This document shows, one piece after another, positions 6,785 through 14,537 of a stretch of 26,562 nucleotides of DNA (positions are counted from its first letter, which is position 1; the number at the start of each line of letters is the position of its first letter). The stretch lies in contig CAKTDF010000025.1 in NCBI GenBank assembly GCA_934541115.1, forward strand, positions 1 to 26,562. Reading direction: 5' to 3'. The notes under the pieces are model-generated. The model was not told the DNA's origin and searched no databases. It saw only the letters and a list, made by a program, of their open reading frames with translations. The DNA is from an uncultured Eubacteriales bacterium (lineage in GTDB: Bacteria > Bacillota > Clostridia > Oscillospirales > Acutalibacteraceae). The position numbers and the translations under genes are program-made.

Positions 6785-7155
6785 TAGGCAATTTCCTTTT
6801 CGGCGAAGTATCACGAACGGAAAAGCCGGGAGATTCACTTCAACCGCTAAAATTCCCATGAAAAAAGGTTTTTTGTGCAGAATTTTTGCGATTAAAGGCG
6901 GAATCTTGTTCTTTAAATATAGATTTAATGCTTGAGATATGTTATAATAACATGTCTGACTTTGCTTGAAAAATCGATCGAAAAGATTGGCGGATATGGC
7001 TTGATTACATACCGCATATGAATTTTTTGCACTTTACAGTGTATGTCTTTTTTTGATAAAATAAAGCAATATGTGTAAAGCGCCGTCGTTTTGTATGCTG
7101 CGCTTTAAAGGCTGTATCAAGGCGGCTGTTCAATTTGATTTGACGGGGGATCTTT
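6785..7155 (+). promoter_or_regulatory. Control region of the hydrogenase-Hdr-fumarate reductase operon
   Basis: A 371-base region without a gene. An extended -10 (TGTTATAAT, ending at 6948) is embedded in the dyad ATGTTAT-A-ATAACAT (6939-6953), a likely operator. A hairpin, GCGGATATG (6990-6998) with CATACCGC (7008-7015), is followed after seven bases by six T (7023-7028), so an attenuator or short RNA is possible. A second promoter candidate follows: TTTACA (7033-7038), 18 bases, TAAAAT (7057-7062). The leader then has an 8-bp hairpin, TAAAGCGC (7076-7083) with GCGCTTTA (7100-7107). GGGGG lies just upstream of the ATG at 7156. All by inspection. Confidence 0.5.
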
Positions 7156-7401
7156 ATGAAAATCACAATCTGTATAGGCAGCTCGTGCCACATCAAAGGC
7201 TCTCATGAGGTTGTTACCCGTTTACAGGAGCTTGTGAGCGAAAAAGAGCTTGAAGACAGAATTGAGCTTTCCGGTGCTTTTTGCATGAACAACTGCCGTG
7301 ACGGAGTTTGTGTAACGGTTGACGGAGAACTGTTTTCGGTATCGCCGGAAACGGTTGAAAGCTTTTTTGAAAATACTGTGATTAAAAGGCTCGGTCTTTG
7401 A
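7156..7401 (+). CDS. Thioredoxin-like [2Fe-2S] ferredoxin
   Basis: An 81-residue protein of the NuoE/HydC-like thioredoxin-fold ferredoxin family. It keeps the four ligands in the usual layout: Cys6 and Cys11 in CIGSSC, then Cys43 and Cys47 in CMNNC; a further cysteine is in DGVC. The stand-alone form is shorter than NuoE (about 160 residues) because the N-terminal helical domain is missing. Such proteins accompany [FeFe]-hydrogenases and NAD(P)H-linked bifurcating enzymes and carry single electrons. It is the first gene of the large redox operon, 65 bases ahead of the hydrogenase gene, so it probably serves that enzyme or the Flx module. Domain call is good; partner is inferred from position. 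Confidence 0.85.
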   Translation: MKITICIGSSCHIKGSHEVVTRLQELVSEKELEDRIELSGAFCMNNCRDGVCVTVDGELFSVSPETVESFFENTVIKRLGL

Positions 7402-7466
7402 GCCGACGGGAGAGGATTACAAATCCGATTGAGATATTTTTTGTTTTAAATGAGGGATAAAGTGTT

Positions 7467-8897
7467 ATGCGAAAATTTGACACAAAGGTGCAGTACCTAA
7501 AATACAAGGTGCTCAGAGAGGTGGCACGGCAGGCGTGGAACGGAACTCTTTATGAAAACCTTTTTGACATACCGAAAATCATTATTCCGGGTAACACGCC
7601 GACGATGCGCTGCTGCGTATATAAAGAAAGGGCGATTCTTTCCGAAAGGGTCAAGATCGCTATGGGAGGCAGCAGGGACGATCCGAATGTTATTGAAGTC
7701 ATAGAAACCGCCTGTGACGAATGCCCGATGGGCGGCTATGAAATCACCAACTCATGCCGCGGCTGCCTTGCAAACCGCTGTGAGGACGTGTGCAAAAGGG
7801 GAGCCATCTCTTTTGACCATAACCATGTTGCCCACATTGATAAATCAAAATGTGTTGACTGCGGAATGTGCGCAAAAGTCTGTCCCTTTTCTGCAATAGT
7901 CAACCGCAAGCGCCCATGTCAGAGCGCGTGCAAGGTCAAGGCTATTTCAATGGACGAAAACAAGGCTGCAAAGATTGACTATGAAAAGTGTATAGCCTGC
8001 GGTTCCTGCGTTTATCAGTGTCCTTTCGGCGCAATAACCGATAAATCATATATCCTTGAAGTTATCAACATGATAAAAGACAGCGCGTCCAACAGCAATT
8101 ATAAGGTATACGCTCTTGTGGCGCCGTCAATTTCAAGTCAGTTTACTTATGCAAAACACGGTCAGGTCATTGCCGGTCTGAAAGCTCTCGGTTTTCACAC
8201 GGCAATAGAGGCGGCTCTCGGCGCGGACATGGTTGCGTATTCCGAATCGCAGGAGCTTGCCGAAAAAGGCTTTTTGATGAGCTCGTGCTGTCCGGCGTTT
8301 GTAAAATATATTGAAAAGAATTTTCCTATGATGAAAGAACATATTTCTCATAATCTTTCACCTATGGCTGCAATTGCAAAATACATCAAGAGCACCGACC
8401 CGACAGCAAGAATTGTGTTCATCGGTCCGTGTACCGCCAAAAAAGCAGAGGTCAGAAAACCTGAGGTAAAGGAATATGTTGACTCTGCCGTTACGTTTGA
8501 GGAGCTTCAGGCGCTTTTTGACAGCAGAGACATTGATATAACCGCGCTTGAGGAGGACGTTCTTGACAACGCCTCGTATTTTGGCAGAATTTTTGCAAGG
8601 AGCGGCGGACTTTCCGACGCTGTTGCGCAGGGACTCAAGGAGCACGGCATCACGGACTTTGAGCTGAACAGCGCGATCTGCGACGGAATTGAAGAATGCA
8701 GAACGGCTCTTGTCAAAAAGAGCAGGAACGTTCTTGTCGCTAATTTTATTGAAGGCATGGCGTGCGTCGGCGGCTGCATCGGCGGCGCGGGCTGTTTGAC
8801 TCACGGCGAGAAAAACAAGGCCGAGGTTGACAAATACGGCGCCGAAGCTTTTGAAAAAACAATAACCGATGCTATTTCGGTCATTAAGAATATATAA
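7467..8897 (+). CDS. Monomeric [FeFe]-hydrogenase, group B-like
   Basis: This 476-residue enzyme catalyses reversible proton reduction with ferredoxin-type partners. The N-terminal half carries several [4Fe-4S] motifs: CDECP (83-87), CRGCLANRCEDVC (97-109), CVDCGMCAKVCP (129-140), CQSAC (151-155) and CIACGSCVYQCP (175-186). The H-cluster domain has L1 SSCCPAF (272-278), L2 GPCTAKKAE (320-328) and L3 EGMACVGGC (429-437). All four H-cluster cysteines (275, 322, 433, 437) and the proton-relay Cys274 are kept. L2 starts GPC rather than the MPC of group A, and L1 ends in F rather than W, which points to group B, a poorly characterised clade of anaerobes. Start ATG with GAGGG upstream. Direction (H2 evolution or uptake) cannot be read from sequence; the neighbouring bifurcation genes favour ferredoxin-linked H2 cycling. 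Confidence 0.9.
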   Translation: MRKFDTKVQYLKYKVLREVARQAWNGTLYENLFDIPKIIIPGNTPTMRCCVYKERAILSERVKIAMGGSRDDPNVIEVIETACDECPMGGYEITNSCRGCLANRCEDVCKRGAISFDHNHVAHIDKSKCVDCGMCAKVCPFSAIVNRKRPCQSACKVKAISMDENKAAKIDYEKCIACGSCVYQCPFGAITDKSYILEVINMIKDSASNSNYKVYALVAPSISSQFTYAKHGQVIAGLKALGFHTAIEAALGADMVAYSESQELAEKGFLMSSCCPAFVKYIEKNFPMMKEHISHNLSPMAAIAKYIKSTDPTARIVFIGPCTAKKAEVRKPEVKEYVDSAVTFEELQALFDSRDIDITALEEDVLDNASYFGRIFARSGGLSDAVAQGLKEHGITDFELNSAICDGIEECRTALVKKSRNVLVANFIEGMACVGGCIGGAGCLTHGEKNKAEVDKYGAEAFEKTITDAISVIKNI

Positions 8898-8912
8898 GGA
8901 GTGGGACAAGAA

Positions 8913-9692
8913 ATGGTATACAGTTACTATCCCGGTTGTACTTTGAAAACAAAGGCAAAAGACCTTGACATCTACGGAAGAGAAGCGGCTGAAAAGCTCG
9001 GCATCACTCTTGAAGAGCTGCCGGAATGGCAGTGCTGCGGCGGAGTTTATCCGCTCGCGAGTGACGAAATTGCAACAAAGCTTTCTTCTGTCAGGGCACT
9101 GCTTGCCGCAAGAGACAAGGATCAGACGCTTTTGACGATGTGCTCCGCTTGCCACCACGTCATCAAAAGAGTCAACTATGACATGAAAAACAAGCAGGAT
9201 TTTTCGACCAAGGTGAACAACTATCTCGGACTTTTTGAGGAGTATCACGGTGAAACAAGAGTTGTTCACTACCTTGAAATGCTCAGAGACGACCTCGGCT
9301 TTGACAAGCTCAAAGAAAAGGTTGTAAAGCCGCTCACAGGCAGAAAGATAGCCGCATATTACGGTTGTCTGCTTTTGAGACCGGGCAAGGAAATGGCGTT
9401 TGACAACCCGGAAAATCCGACCATTATTGAAGACTTCATCAAAGCTATCGGTGCAACTCCGGTCAAATATCCGTTCCGCAACGAATGCTGCGGCGGCTAC
9501 ATGACAATGACGGACAAGCCCCTTGCAAGCAAGATGGCAACGGCGGTTGTTGATTCCGCAAGATACAAGGGTGCCGACTGCATTATAACCGCATGTCCGC
9601 TTTGCCTTTATAATCTCAAGCAAAGCAGTGTGGATAAAATTCCCGTCTATTATTTCACCGAGCTTCTTGCAGAAGCGCTCGGCTTAAAGTAA
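8913..9692 (+). CDS. hdrB: Heterodisulfide reductase subunit B homologue
   Basis: A 259-residue protein with two full CCG domains. Domain 1 has Cys9, Cys41-Cys42, Cys77 and Cys80; domain 2 has Cys152, Cys192-Cys193, Cys228 and Cys231. In methanogen HdrB these motifs bind two noncubane [4Fe-4S] clusters that cleave the CoM-S-S-CoB disulfide. Clostridia lack these coenzymes, so the bacterial subunit must use another disulfide or pass electrons to a partner; the fumarate reductase genes downstream are the obvious candidate. ATG 8913 is used; GTG 8901 lies directly on the AGGAG and cannot be the start. It begins 15 bases after the hydrogenase stop. Order in the operon is B-C-A. Confidence 0.93.
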   Translation: MVYSYYPGCTLKTKAKDLDIYGREAAEKLGITLEELPEWQCCGGVYPLASDEIATKLSSVRALLAARDKDQTLLTMCSACHHVIKRVNYDMKNKQDFSTKVNNYLGLFEEYHGETRVVHYLEMLRDDLGFDKLKEKVVKPLTGRKIAAYYGCLLLRPGKEMAFDNPENPTIIEDFIKAIGATPVKYPFRNECCGGYMTMTDKPLASKMATAVVDSARYKGADCIITACPLCLYNLKQSSVDKIPVYYFTELLAEALGLK

Positions 9693-9704
9693 GGAGGAGA
9701 GCTT

Positions 9705-10091
9705 ATGGACACAAAGGAACTGTGCAAGGAAGCCATAAGGATCAGCGGCATAGACCCGCGCAAATGCATGAAATGCGGCAAATGCTCGGCAACCTGCCCC
9801 GCATTTGAAGACATGGATATCCACCCGCATGAATTTGTTTCAATGCTGTGCGACGGAAGAATTGACAGGCTGCTCACTTCAAAATCGCTCTGGAGATGCG
9901 TTTCCTGCTTTGCCTGCGTTGAAAGATGCCCGCGGGGCGTTGAGCCGGCAAGACTCATTGAGGCTGTTAGGGTCTGCCTGATCAGAAACAGAAACGAGAA
10001 TTTCATCTCTCCCGATGAAATCCCTGCCATGCTTGATCCGCAGCTGCCTCAGCAGGCGATAGTCAGCACTTTCAGAAAGTTCAGAAAATAA
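9705..10091 (+). CDS. hdrC: Heterodisulfide reductase subunit C homologue
   Basis: A 128-residue iron-sulfur subunit that wires HdrA to HdrB. Two complete [4Fe-4S] motifs are present: Cys21-24-27-31 (CMKCGKCSATCP) and Cys65-68-71-75 (CVSCFACVERCP), in the usual HdrC spacing. The length is short but normal for bacterial HdrC, without the membrane helices of HdrE-linked forms, so it is cytosolic. GGAGG precedes the ATG by seven bases, and the gene starts 12 bases after hdrB. Flanked by hdrB and hdrA, so the identification is secure. Confidence 0.93.
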   Translation: MDTKELCKEAIRISGIDPRKCMKCGKCSATCPAFEDMDIHPHEFVSMLCDGRIDRLLTSKSLWRCVSCFACVERCPRGVEPARLIEAVRVCLIRNRNENFISPDEIPAMLDPQLPQQAIVSTFRKFRK

Positions 10092-10103
10092 GGAGTGTTA
10101 AGT

Positions 10104-12092
10104 TTGCAAAGAATAGGAGTTTTCGTCTGTTGGTGCGGAAGCAATATCGCCGCCACGGTTGACGTAAAAAAAGTCGTCGAAGAAATCAAAAAAGAGTCCG
10201 GCGTCGTTTTTGCCCAGGACTACCAGTATATGTGCTCGGAGGCAGGTCAGCTGCTTGTTAAAAACGCGATTGCGGAGTATAAGCTCACAGGAGTTGTTAT
10301 CTGCTCCTGCTCGCCGAGAATGCACGAGGCAACTTTCAGAAAAACCGCCTCTGCCGCAGGTCTCAACCCGTACATGGTTGAGGTTGCGAATATCCGTGAG
10401 CAGTGCTCATGGATTCATAAGGACAAAGAAGAAGCCACGGAAAAGGCGATCATTCTTGCCCGCGCCGCCGTTGCAAAGGTCAGCCTCAACGCTCCCTTGC
10501 AGCCGGGTGAGAGCGCAGTTACCAAAAGGGCGCTCATAATCGGCGGCGGTATTGCCGGTATCCAGTCTGCGCTTGACATTGCAGACGCCGGATACAAGGT
10601 TGACATTGTTGAAAGAGAGCCGACTATCGGCGGAAAGATGGCTCAGCTTGACAAAACTTTCCCCACTCTTGACTGCGCAGCCTGCATTCTTACCCCGAAA
10701 ATGGTTGAAGCGGCGCAGCATGAAAATATCACTCTTTATACCTATAGCGAGGTTGAAGAGGTCAAGGGCTTTGTTGGCAATTTTGATGTAAAAATCAGAA
10801 AAAAAGCAAGATATGTTGACGAGACAAAGTGCACCGGCTGCGCCGTTTGCACAAACAAGTGCCCGTCAAGAAAAGCCGGCAATGAATTCAACTGCTCGCT
10901 TGACAAGCGCGGCGCAATTTACATTCCCTTTGCACAGGCTGTTCCCAATGTTGCCGTAATCGATACGGAACACTGCATACACTTTAAAACCGGCAAGTGC
11001 GGTCTTTGCGAAAGGAACTGCTCGGCAAAGGCAATCAACTTTGATCAGAAAGATGAGATAATTGAAGAAAAGTACGGCGCAATCGTTGTTGCGACCGGAT
11101 ATCAGATCAGCGACGTTACAAAATACGATGAGTTCCAGTATACCGAGCACCCGGACGTTGTGACTTCGCTTGAACTTGAAAGACTTATGAACGCCGCAGG
11201 TCCCACAAAGGGTACCCTCCTGCGTCCGTCAAACCTTGAACACCCGAAGGATATAGTTTTCATTCAGTGTGTGGGTTCAAGAGATATTACCGAAAGAGGT
11301 AAGTGCTACTGCTCAAAAATCTGCTGCATGTACACGGCAAAGCACGCAATGCTTATCAGAGAAAAATATCCCGATGTAAAGGTTCATGTCTTTTATATTG
11401 ACGTCAGAACTCCGGGCAAGAACTTTGATGAGTTTTATCGCAGAGCCGTTGAGCAGTATAATGTTGATTACATCAAGGGTATGGTCGGAAAGGTGTATGA
11501 AAATGACAAGGGCGGTCTCACCGTCAGAGCTGTCAATCTCATTACTAATGAGCGCGTTATGATTGACACGGACATGGTTGTTCTCGCCGCCGCAATTGAG
11601 CCGAGCAAGGGCGTCAAAAAAGTCGCCTCAATGCTCACGGCGAGTATTGACACCAACAACTTCCTCACCGAGGCTCACCCGAAGCTCAAGCCCGTTGAAA
11701 GTCCTACGGCAGGAGTCTTCCTTTCCGGTGTATGCCAGGGACCGAAGGATATACCGGAGACGGTTTCTCAGGCGGGTGCCGCTGCTGTTAAGGTTGTCGG
11801 ATTGCTTGCCAAAGATAAGCTTGTTACCAATCCTTGCACCGCAATGCCGAACGAACTGATGTGCAACGGCTGCTCCTCGTGCGAAAAGGTCTGCCCCTAC
11901 GGCGCTATCACATATATTGAAAAGCTCGTAAATGACCACGGAATCAAGGAAACAAGAAGAATCGCTTCTGTCAATTCTGCCGTCTGCCAGGGCTGCGGCG
12001 CCTGCACGGTTGCCTGCCCGAGCGGAGCGATGGACCTCAAGGGATTCAGCAATAAACAAATAATGGCGGAGGTAGACGCAATATGCAGATAA
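10104..12092 (+). CDS. hdrA: Heterodisulfide reductase subunit A homologue (FAD, bifurcating flavin subunit)
   Basis: A 662-residue flavoprotein and the likely site of electron bifurcation. The N-terminal domain begins RIGVFVCWCG; the FAD fold has GGGIAG at 147-152. The LDCAACILTP segment (189-198) follows, then [4Fe-4S] sites at Cys243-246-249-253 and around Cys291/299/302/306. The second half of the flavin domain contains ATGYQ and CVGSRD. The C-terminal ferredoxin domain has Cys587-590-593-597 and Cys628-631-634-638, the route by which low-potential electrons leave to ferredoxin. The start is taken as TTG 10104, because AGGAG (10091-10095) is eight bases before it and the protein then begins as other HdrA do. 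The 3' end overlaps the MvhD-like gene by 10 bases, showing translational coupling. Confidence 0.93.
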   Translation: MQRIGVFVCWCGSNIAATVDVKKVVEEIKKESGVVFAQDYQYMCSEAGQLLVKNAIAEYKLTGVVICSCSPRMHEATFRKTASAAGLNPYMVEVANIREQCSWIHKDKEEATEKAIILARAAVAKVSLNAPLQPGESAVTKRALIIGGGIAGIQSALDIADAGYKVDIVEREPTIGGKMAQLDKTFPTLDCAACILTPKMVEAAQHENITLYTYSEVEEVKGFVGNFDVKIRKKARYVDETKCTGCAVCTNKCPSRKAGNEFNCSLDKRGAIYIPFAQAVPNVAVIDTEHCIHFKTGKCGLCERNCSAKAINFDQKDEIIEEKYGAIVVATGYQISDVTKYDEFQYTEHPDVVTSLELERLMNAAGPTKGTLLRPSNLEHPKDIVFIQCVGSRDITERGKCYCSKICCMYTAKHAMLIREKYPDVKVHVFYIDVRTPGKNFDEFYRRAVEQYNVDYIKGMVGKVYENDKGGLTVRAVNLITNERVMIDTDMVVLAAAIEPSKGVKKVASMLTASIDTNNFLTEAHPKLKPVESPTAGVFLSGVCQGPKDIPETVSQAGAAAVKVVGLLAKDKLVTNPCTAMPNELMCNGCSSCEKVCPYGAITYIEKLVNDHGIKETRRIASVNSAVCQGCGACTVACPSGAMDLKGFSNKQIMAEVDAICR

Positions 12093-12544
12093 ATGAAAAC
12101 GTTGAAACATCTGAATTCAGACCGCTCATTGTTGCGTTTTGCTGCAACTGGTGCAGCTACGCCGGCGCCGACCTTGCCGGAACCGGCAGACTTGCCTATC
12201 CGGCGGACGTAAAAATCATTCGTGTTCCATGCTCATGCAGAGTCAATCCCATGTTCATTCTCAAGGCGTTTGAAAGAGGTGCGGACGGCGTTATAATCTG
12301 CGGCTGTCACCCCGGAGATTGCCATTACAGTACCGGCAACTATTACGCAAGAAGAAGAATGACGCTCCTTTTCTCAATGCTCGATTATCTCGGTATTGAA
12401 AGAGGCAGAACGAGAGTTGAGTGGGTATCGGCGGCTGAGGGTCAGAAATTCTCACTCGTTATGAACGACTTTTCAAAGCAGATTCACGCACTCGGCGAGA
12501 ATAAGAAACTGGGGGATATAAGATGCAAAAAACAGCAGGATTGA
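12083..12544 (+). CDS. flxD: MvhD/FlxD-type hydrogenase iron-sulfur subunit
   Basis: A 153-residue protein of the FlpD/MvhD family, which carries one [2Fe-2S] cluster and passes electrons from an input module into HdrA. Cysteines: 20, 21, 24 (FCCNWC), 50, 52 (PCSC) and 73, 75, 80 (CGCHPGDC); the spacing is that of MvhD. In methanogens MvhD links the MvhAG hydrogenase to HdrA; in bacteria FlxD does this for the Flx NAD(P)H dehydrogenase. Here no NiFe-hydrogenase gene is present and flxCBA follow, so the Flx role is the better fit. It overlaps hdrA by 10 bases and the next gene by 22 bases. Confidence 0.9.
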   Translation: MQINENVETSEFRPLIVAFCCNWCSYAGADLAGTGRLAYPADVKIIRVPCSCRVNPMFILKAFERGADGVIICGCHPGDCHYSTGNYYARRRMTLLFSMLDYLGIERGRTRVEWVSAAEGQKFSLVMNDFSKQIHALGENKKLGDIRCKKQQD

Positions 12545-13509
12545 TTAAAAAGAAAGCTCTTGAGCTTTTGGAAAACGGTACTGTGACAAGAGTTCTTGCA
12601 TGGTCCCGCAGCGAAGATTTTATATATGAAGTGTCGCCGTCCTTTTTCACAAAGGACAACATTGACGATATGATCTACGACAGCTTTTGTGCCGCAAACC
12701 TCAGCAAGTATCTTATAAAGGCATGCAAGGAGCAGGATGAGGGCAAGGTTCTTGTTGTTCTCAAGCCCTGCGACACATACAGCTTCAACGAATTGCTTTG
12801 CGAGCACAGAATTGACAGAGACAAGATATATGTTCTTTCAGTTCCCTGCACGGGAATGATCGACCATGAAAAGCTTTCAAAAAAAGGCTTTTCATGTGTT
12901 TCAAAGGTTATTGACAAGGGCGAAGCTTTTGACGTATTTTCGCTTGACGGTGAAGAAAGCGTGGGCAAAACCGATGTCATCTATGAGAAGTGCCTTTGCT
13001 GCAAGGGCAGTGAACCGGTAGCTTTTGATGAGAAAATTGAGCTTGACGGTGAACCGTTCAATGCCGCACAGGATCGTTTTGCAGAGGTTGAAAAGCTCGA
13101 GGAGATGACTCCGGACGAAAGATTTGCATTTTGGCAAAGTGAGCTTTCAAAATGTATCAGATGTAACGCCTGCCGCAATGTGTGCCCGGCGTGCAGCTGT
13201 ATGAAATGCGTTTTTGATAACCCGAATTCCGGCGTTGCCTCAAAGGCAAACGACGATTCGTTTGAAGAAAAGCTCTTTCATATCATCAGAGCATTCCACG
13301 TTGCAGGACGCTGCACGGACTGCGGTGAATGCAGCCGCGTTTGTCCGCAGGGAATTCCTATTCATCTGCTCAACAGAAAGTTCATAAAGGATATCAACTC
13401 AATTTACGGCGAATATCAGGCGGGCGCCGATCCGGATTCAAGAGCGCCGCTGGTCAATTACAAAAACGAGGACGCAGAACCGTCCATAGTTGAAGAAAGG
13501 GGTAACTGA
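12523..13509 (+). CDS. flxC: FlxC-like 4Fe-4S dicluster protein
   Basis: A 328-residue electron-transfer subunit. The N-terminal 160 residues resemble the FrhB/coenzyme F420-hydrogenase beta-type fold (VLVVLKPCDTYSFNELL, SVPCTGMID) with a CLCC motif at 157-160. The C-terminal part carries two [4Fe-4S] motifs: Cys211-214-217-221 and Cys264-267-270-274 (CTDCGECSRVCPQG). Additional cysteines CSCMKC lie between them. Proteins of this kind form, with FlxA, B and D, the NAD(P)H-oxidising half of the FlxABCD-HdrABC complex. The gene overlaps the end of flxD and is two bases from flxB. The assignment to C versus B within Flx rests on order and similarity by eye, so it is less sure than the module itself. 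Confidence 0.75.
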   Translation: MQKTAGLIKKKALELLENGTVTRVLAWSRSEDFIYEVSPSFFTKDNIDDMIYDSFCAANLSKYLIKACKEQDEGKVLVVLKPCDTYSFNELLCEHRIDRDKIYVLSVPCTGMIDHEKLSKKGFSCVSKVIDKGEAFDVFSLDGEESVGKTDVIYEKCLCCKGSEPVAFDEKIELDGEPFNAAQDRFAEVEKLEEMTPDERFAFWQSELSKCIRCNACRNVCPACSCMKCVFDNPNSGVASKANDDSFEEKLFHIIRAFHVAGRCTDCGECSRVCPQGIPIHLLNRKFIKDINSIYGEYQAGADPDSRAPLVNYKNEDAEPSIVEERGN

Positions 13510-13511
13510 GA

Positions 13512-14537
13512 ATGTATAAGATTTCAAAAGACAGGCTCGGCTTGCTTTTTGCAATGATTTCAGAAAATGCCCCTCTTTATATGCCAGTGATGAAAAACGG
13601 TCACTCCGATTTCTGTCAGTGGTCTGAGGGAACGGAATACTGTGAAAGCGAGCTTAAAACCGCAAAATCCGCAAAAGACCTTTTCTTTCCTCAAAGTGAG
13701 AATATAATCTCTTTCAAAAAGAAAGACGGAAGATTCACCGTTGAAACAAATGAAAAAAGCTTTGATTCCTTTGTGCTCTTCGGCGTCAGAGGCTGCGACC
13801 TCAAAGGCATTGAAGTGCTTGACAGGGTGTTCCTTGCCGAGCCTGTCGATGAGTTCTATGCAGCGAAAAGAGAGAGCGGAATTGTTATCACAACCGCCTG
13901 CTCAAAGCCGGAGGAAACCTGTTTTTGCTCGGCTTTCGGCATTGACGCTTCGATTCCCGGAGGAGACATTACAACGTGGCTCGACGGCACGGATCTTTAT
14001 TGGAAAGCAAACACCGAAAAAGGCGAAAAGCTCACTTCGGCAGTCGCTTCGCTCCTCACGGAATGCGGCGACGACAGTGCCGACGGCATAAAAGAGGAAA
14101 TTTCCGCAAAGCTTGAAAAGCTTCCGCTGCACTCATTGAGCCTTGACGGCTGGGGTGAGAGCGTGGTCAAGGAACGCTTTGAAAGCGAGAACTGGAAAAA
14201 GCTCAGCGAAAGCTGCCTCGGCTGCGGCGCATGCACCTTTGTTTGTCCTACATGTCAGTGCTATGACATAAGAGACTATGACACCGGTCACGGCGTAAAG
14301 AGATACAGATGCTGGGATTCGTGCATGTATAACGACTTCACAATGATGGCTCACGGCACGCCGAGACCCACACAGATGCAGCGTTTCAGACAGAGATTTA
14401 TGCACAAGCTTGCATACTTCCCGGCCAACAACGGCGGCGAGTTCTCCTGCGTCGGCTGCGGCAGATGCATAAAGAAGTGTCCGTCAAAGCTTAACATAGT
14501 CAAAGTAATCAGAGCATTCGGAGGCAGTGAAAAATGA
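13512..14537 (+). CDS. flxB: FlxB-like 4Fe-4S dicluster protein (AsrA/sulfhydrogenase-beta type)
   Basis: A 341-residue protein related to anaerobic sulfite reductase subunit A and the sulfhydrogenase beta subunit. The N-terminal part has the family segments VLFGVRGCDLKGIEVLDRVF and TTACSKPEETCFCSAFG. The C-terminal ferredoxin part has Cys235-238-241-245 and Cys313-316-319-323, with CQCYDIRD and WDSCMY segments in between, as in that family. It transfers electrons between the FAD of FlxA and the rest of the complex. Its stop overlaps the flxA start (ATGA), so the two are translationally coupled, as expected for subunits in fixed ratio. Confidence 0.83.
   Translation: MYKISKDRLGLLFAMISENAPLYMPVMKNGHSDFCQWSEGTEYCESELKTAKSAKDLFFPQSENIISFKKKDGRFTVETNEKSFDSFVLFGVRGCDLKGIEVLDRVFLAEPVDEFYAAKRESGIVITTACSKPEETCFCSAFGIDASIPGGDITTWLDGTDLYWKANTEKGEKLTSAVASLLTECGDDSADGIKEEISAKLEKLPLHSLSLDGWGESVVKERFESENWKKLSESCLGCGACTFVCPTCQCYDIRDYDTGHGVKRYRCWDSCMYNDFTMMAHGTPRPTQMQRFRQRFMHKLAYFPANNGGEFSCVGCGRCIKKCPSKLNIVKVIRAFGGSEK

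Noticed and set aside
6939..6953. Rex (NADH sensor) operator upstream of the redox operon
   Set aside because: Attractive for function, but the dyad ATGTTAT-A-ATAACAT has only three bases between GTTA and TAAC, while the Rex site has six.
8358..9623. Long minus-strand open frame (421 codons)
   Set aside because: It is antisense to the hydrogenase and hdrB genes, which have clear motifs in the forward frame; it has no recognisable domain and no ribosome binding site.
12083..12544. Evidence for an MvhADG NiFe-hydrogenase
   Set aside because: Only the MvhD-type subunit is present; no NiFe large or small subunit is encoded, and Flx genes follow instead.
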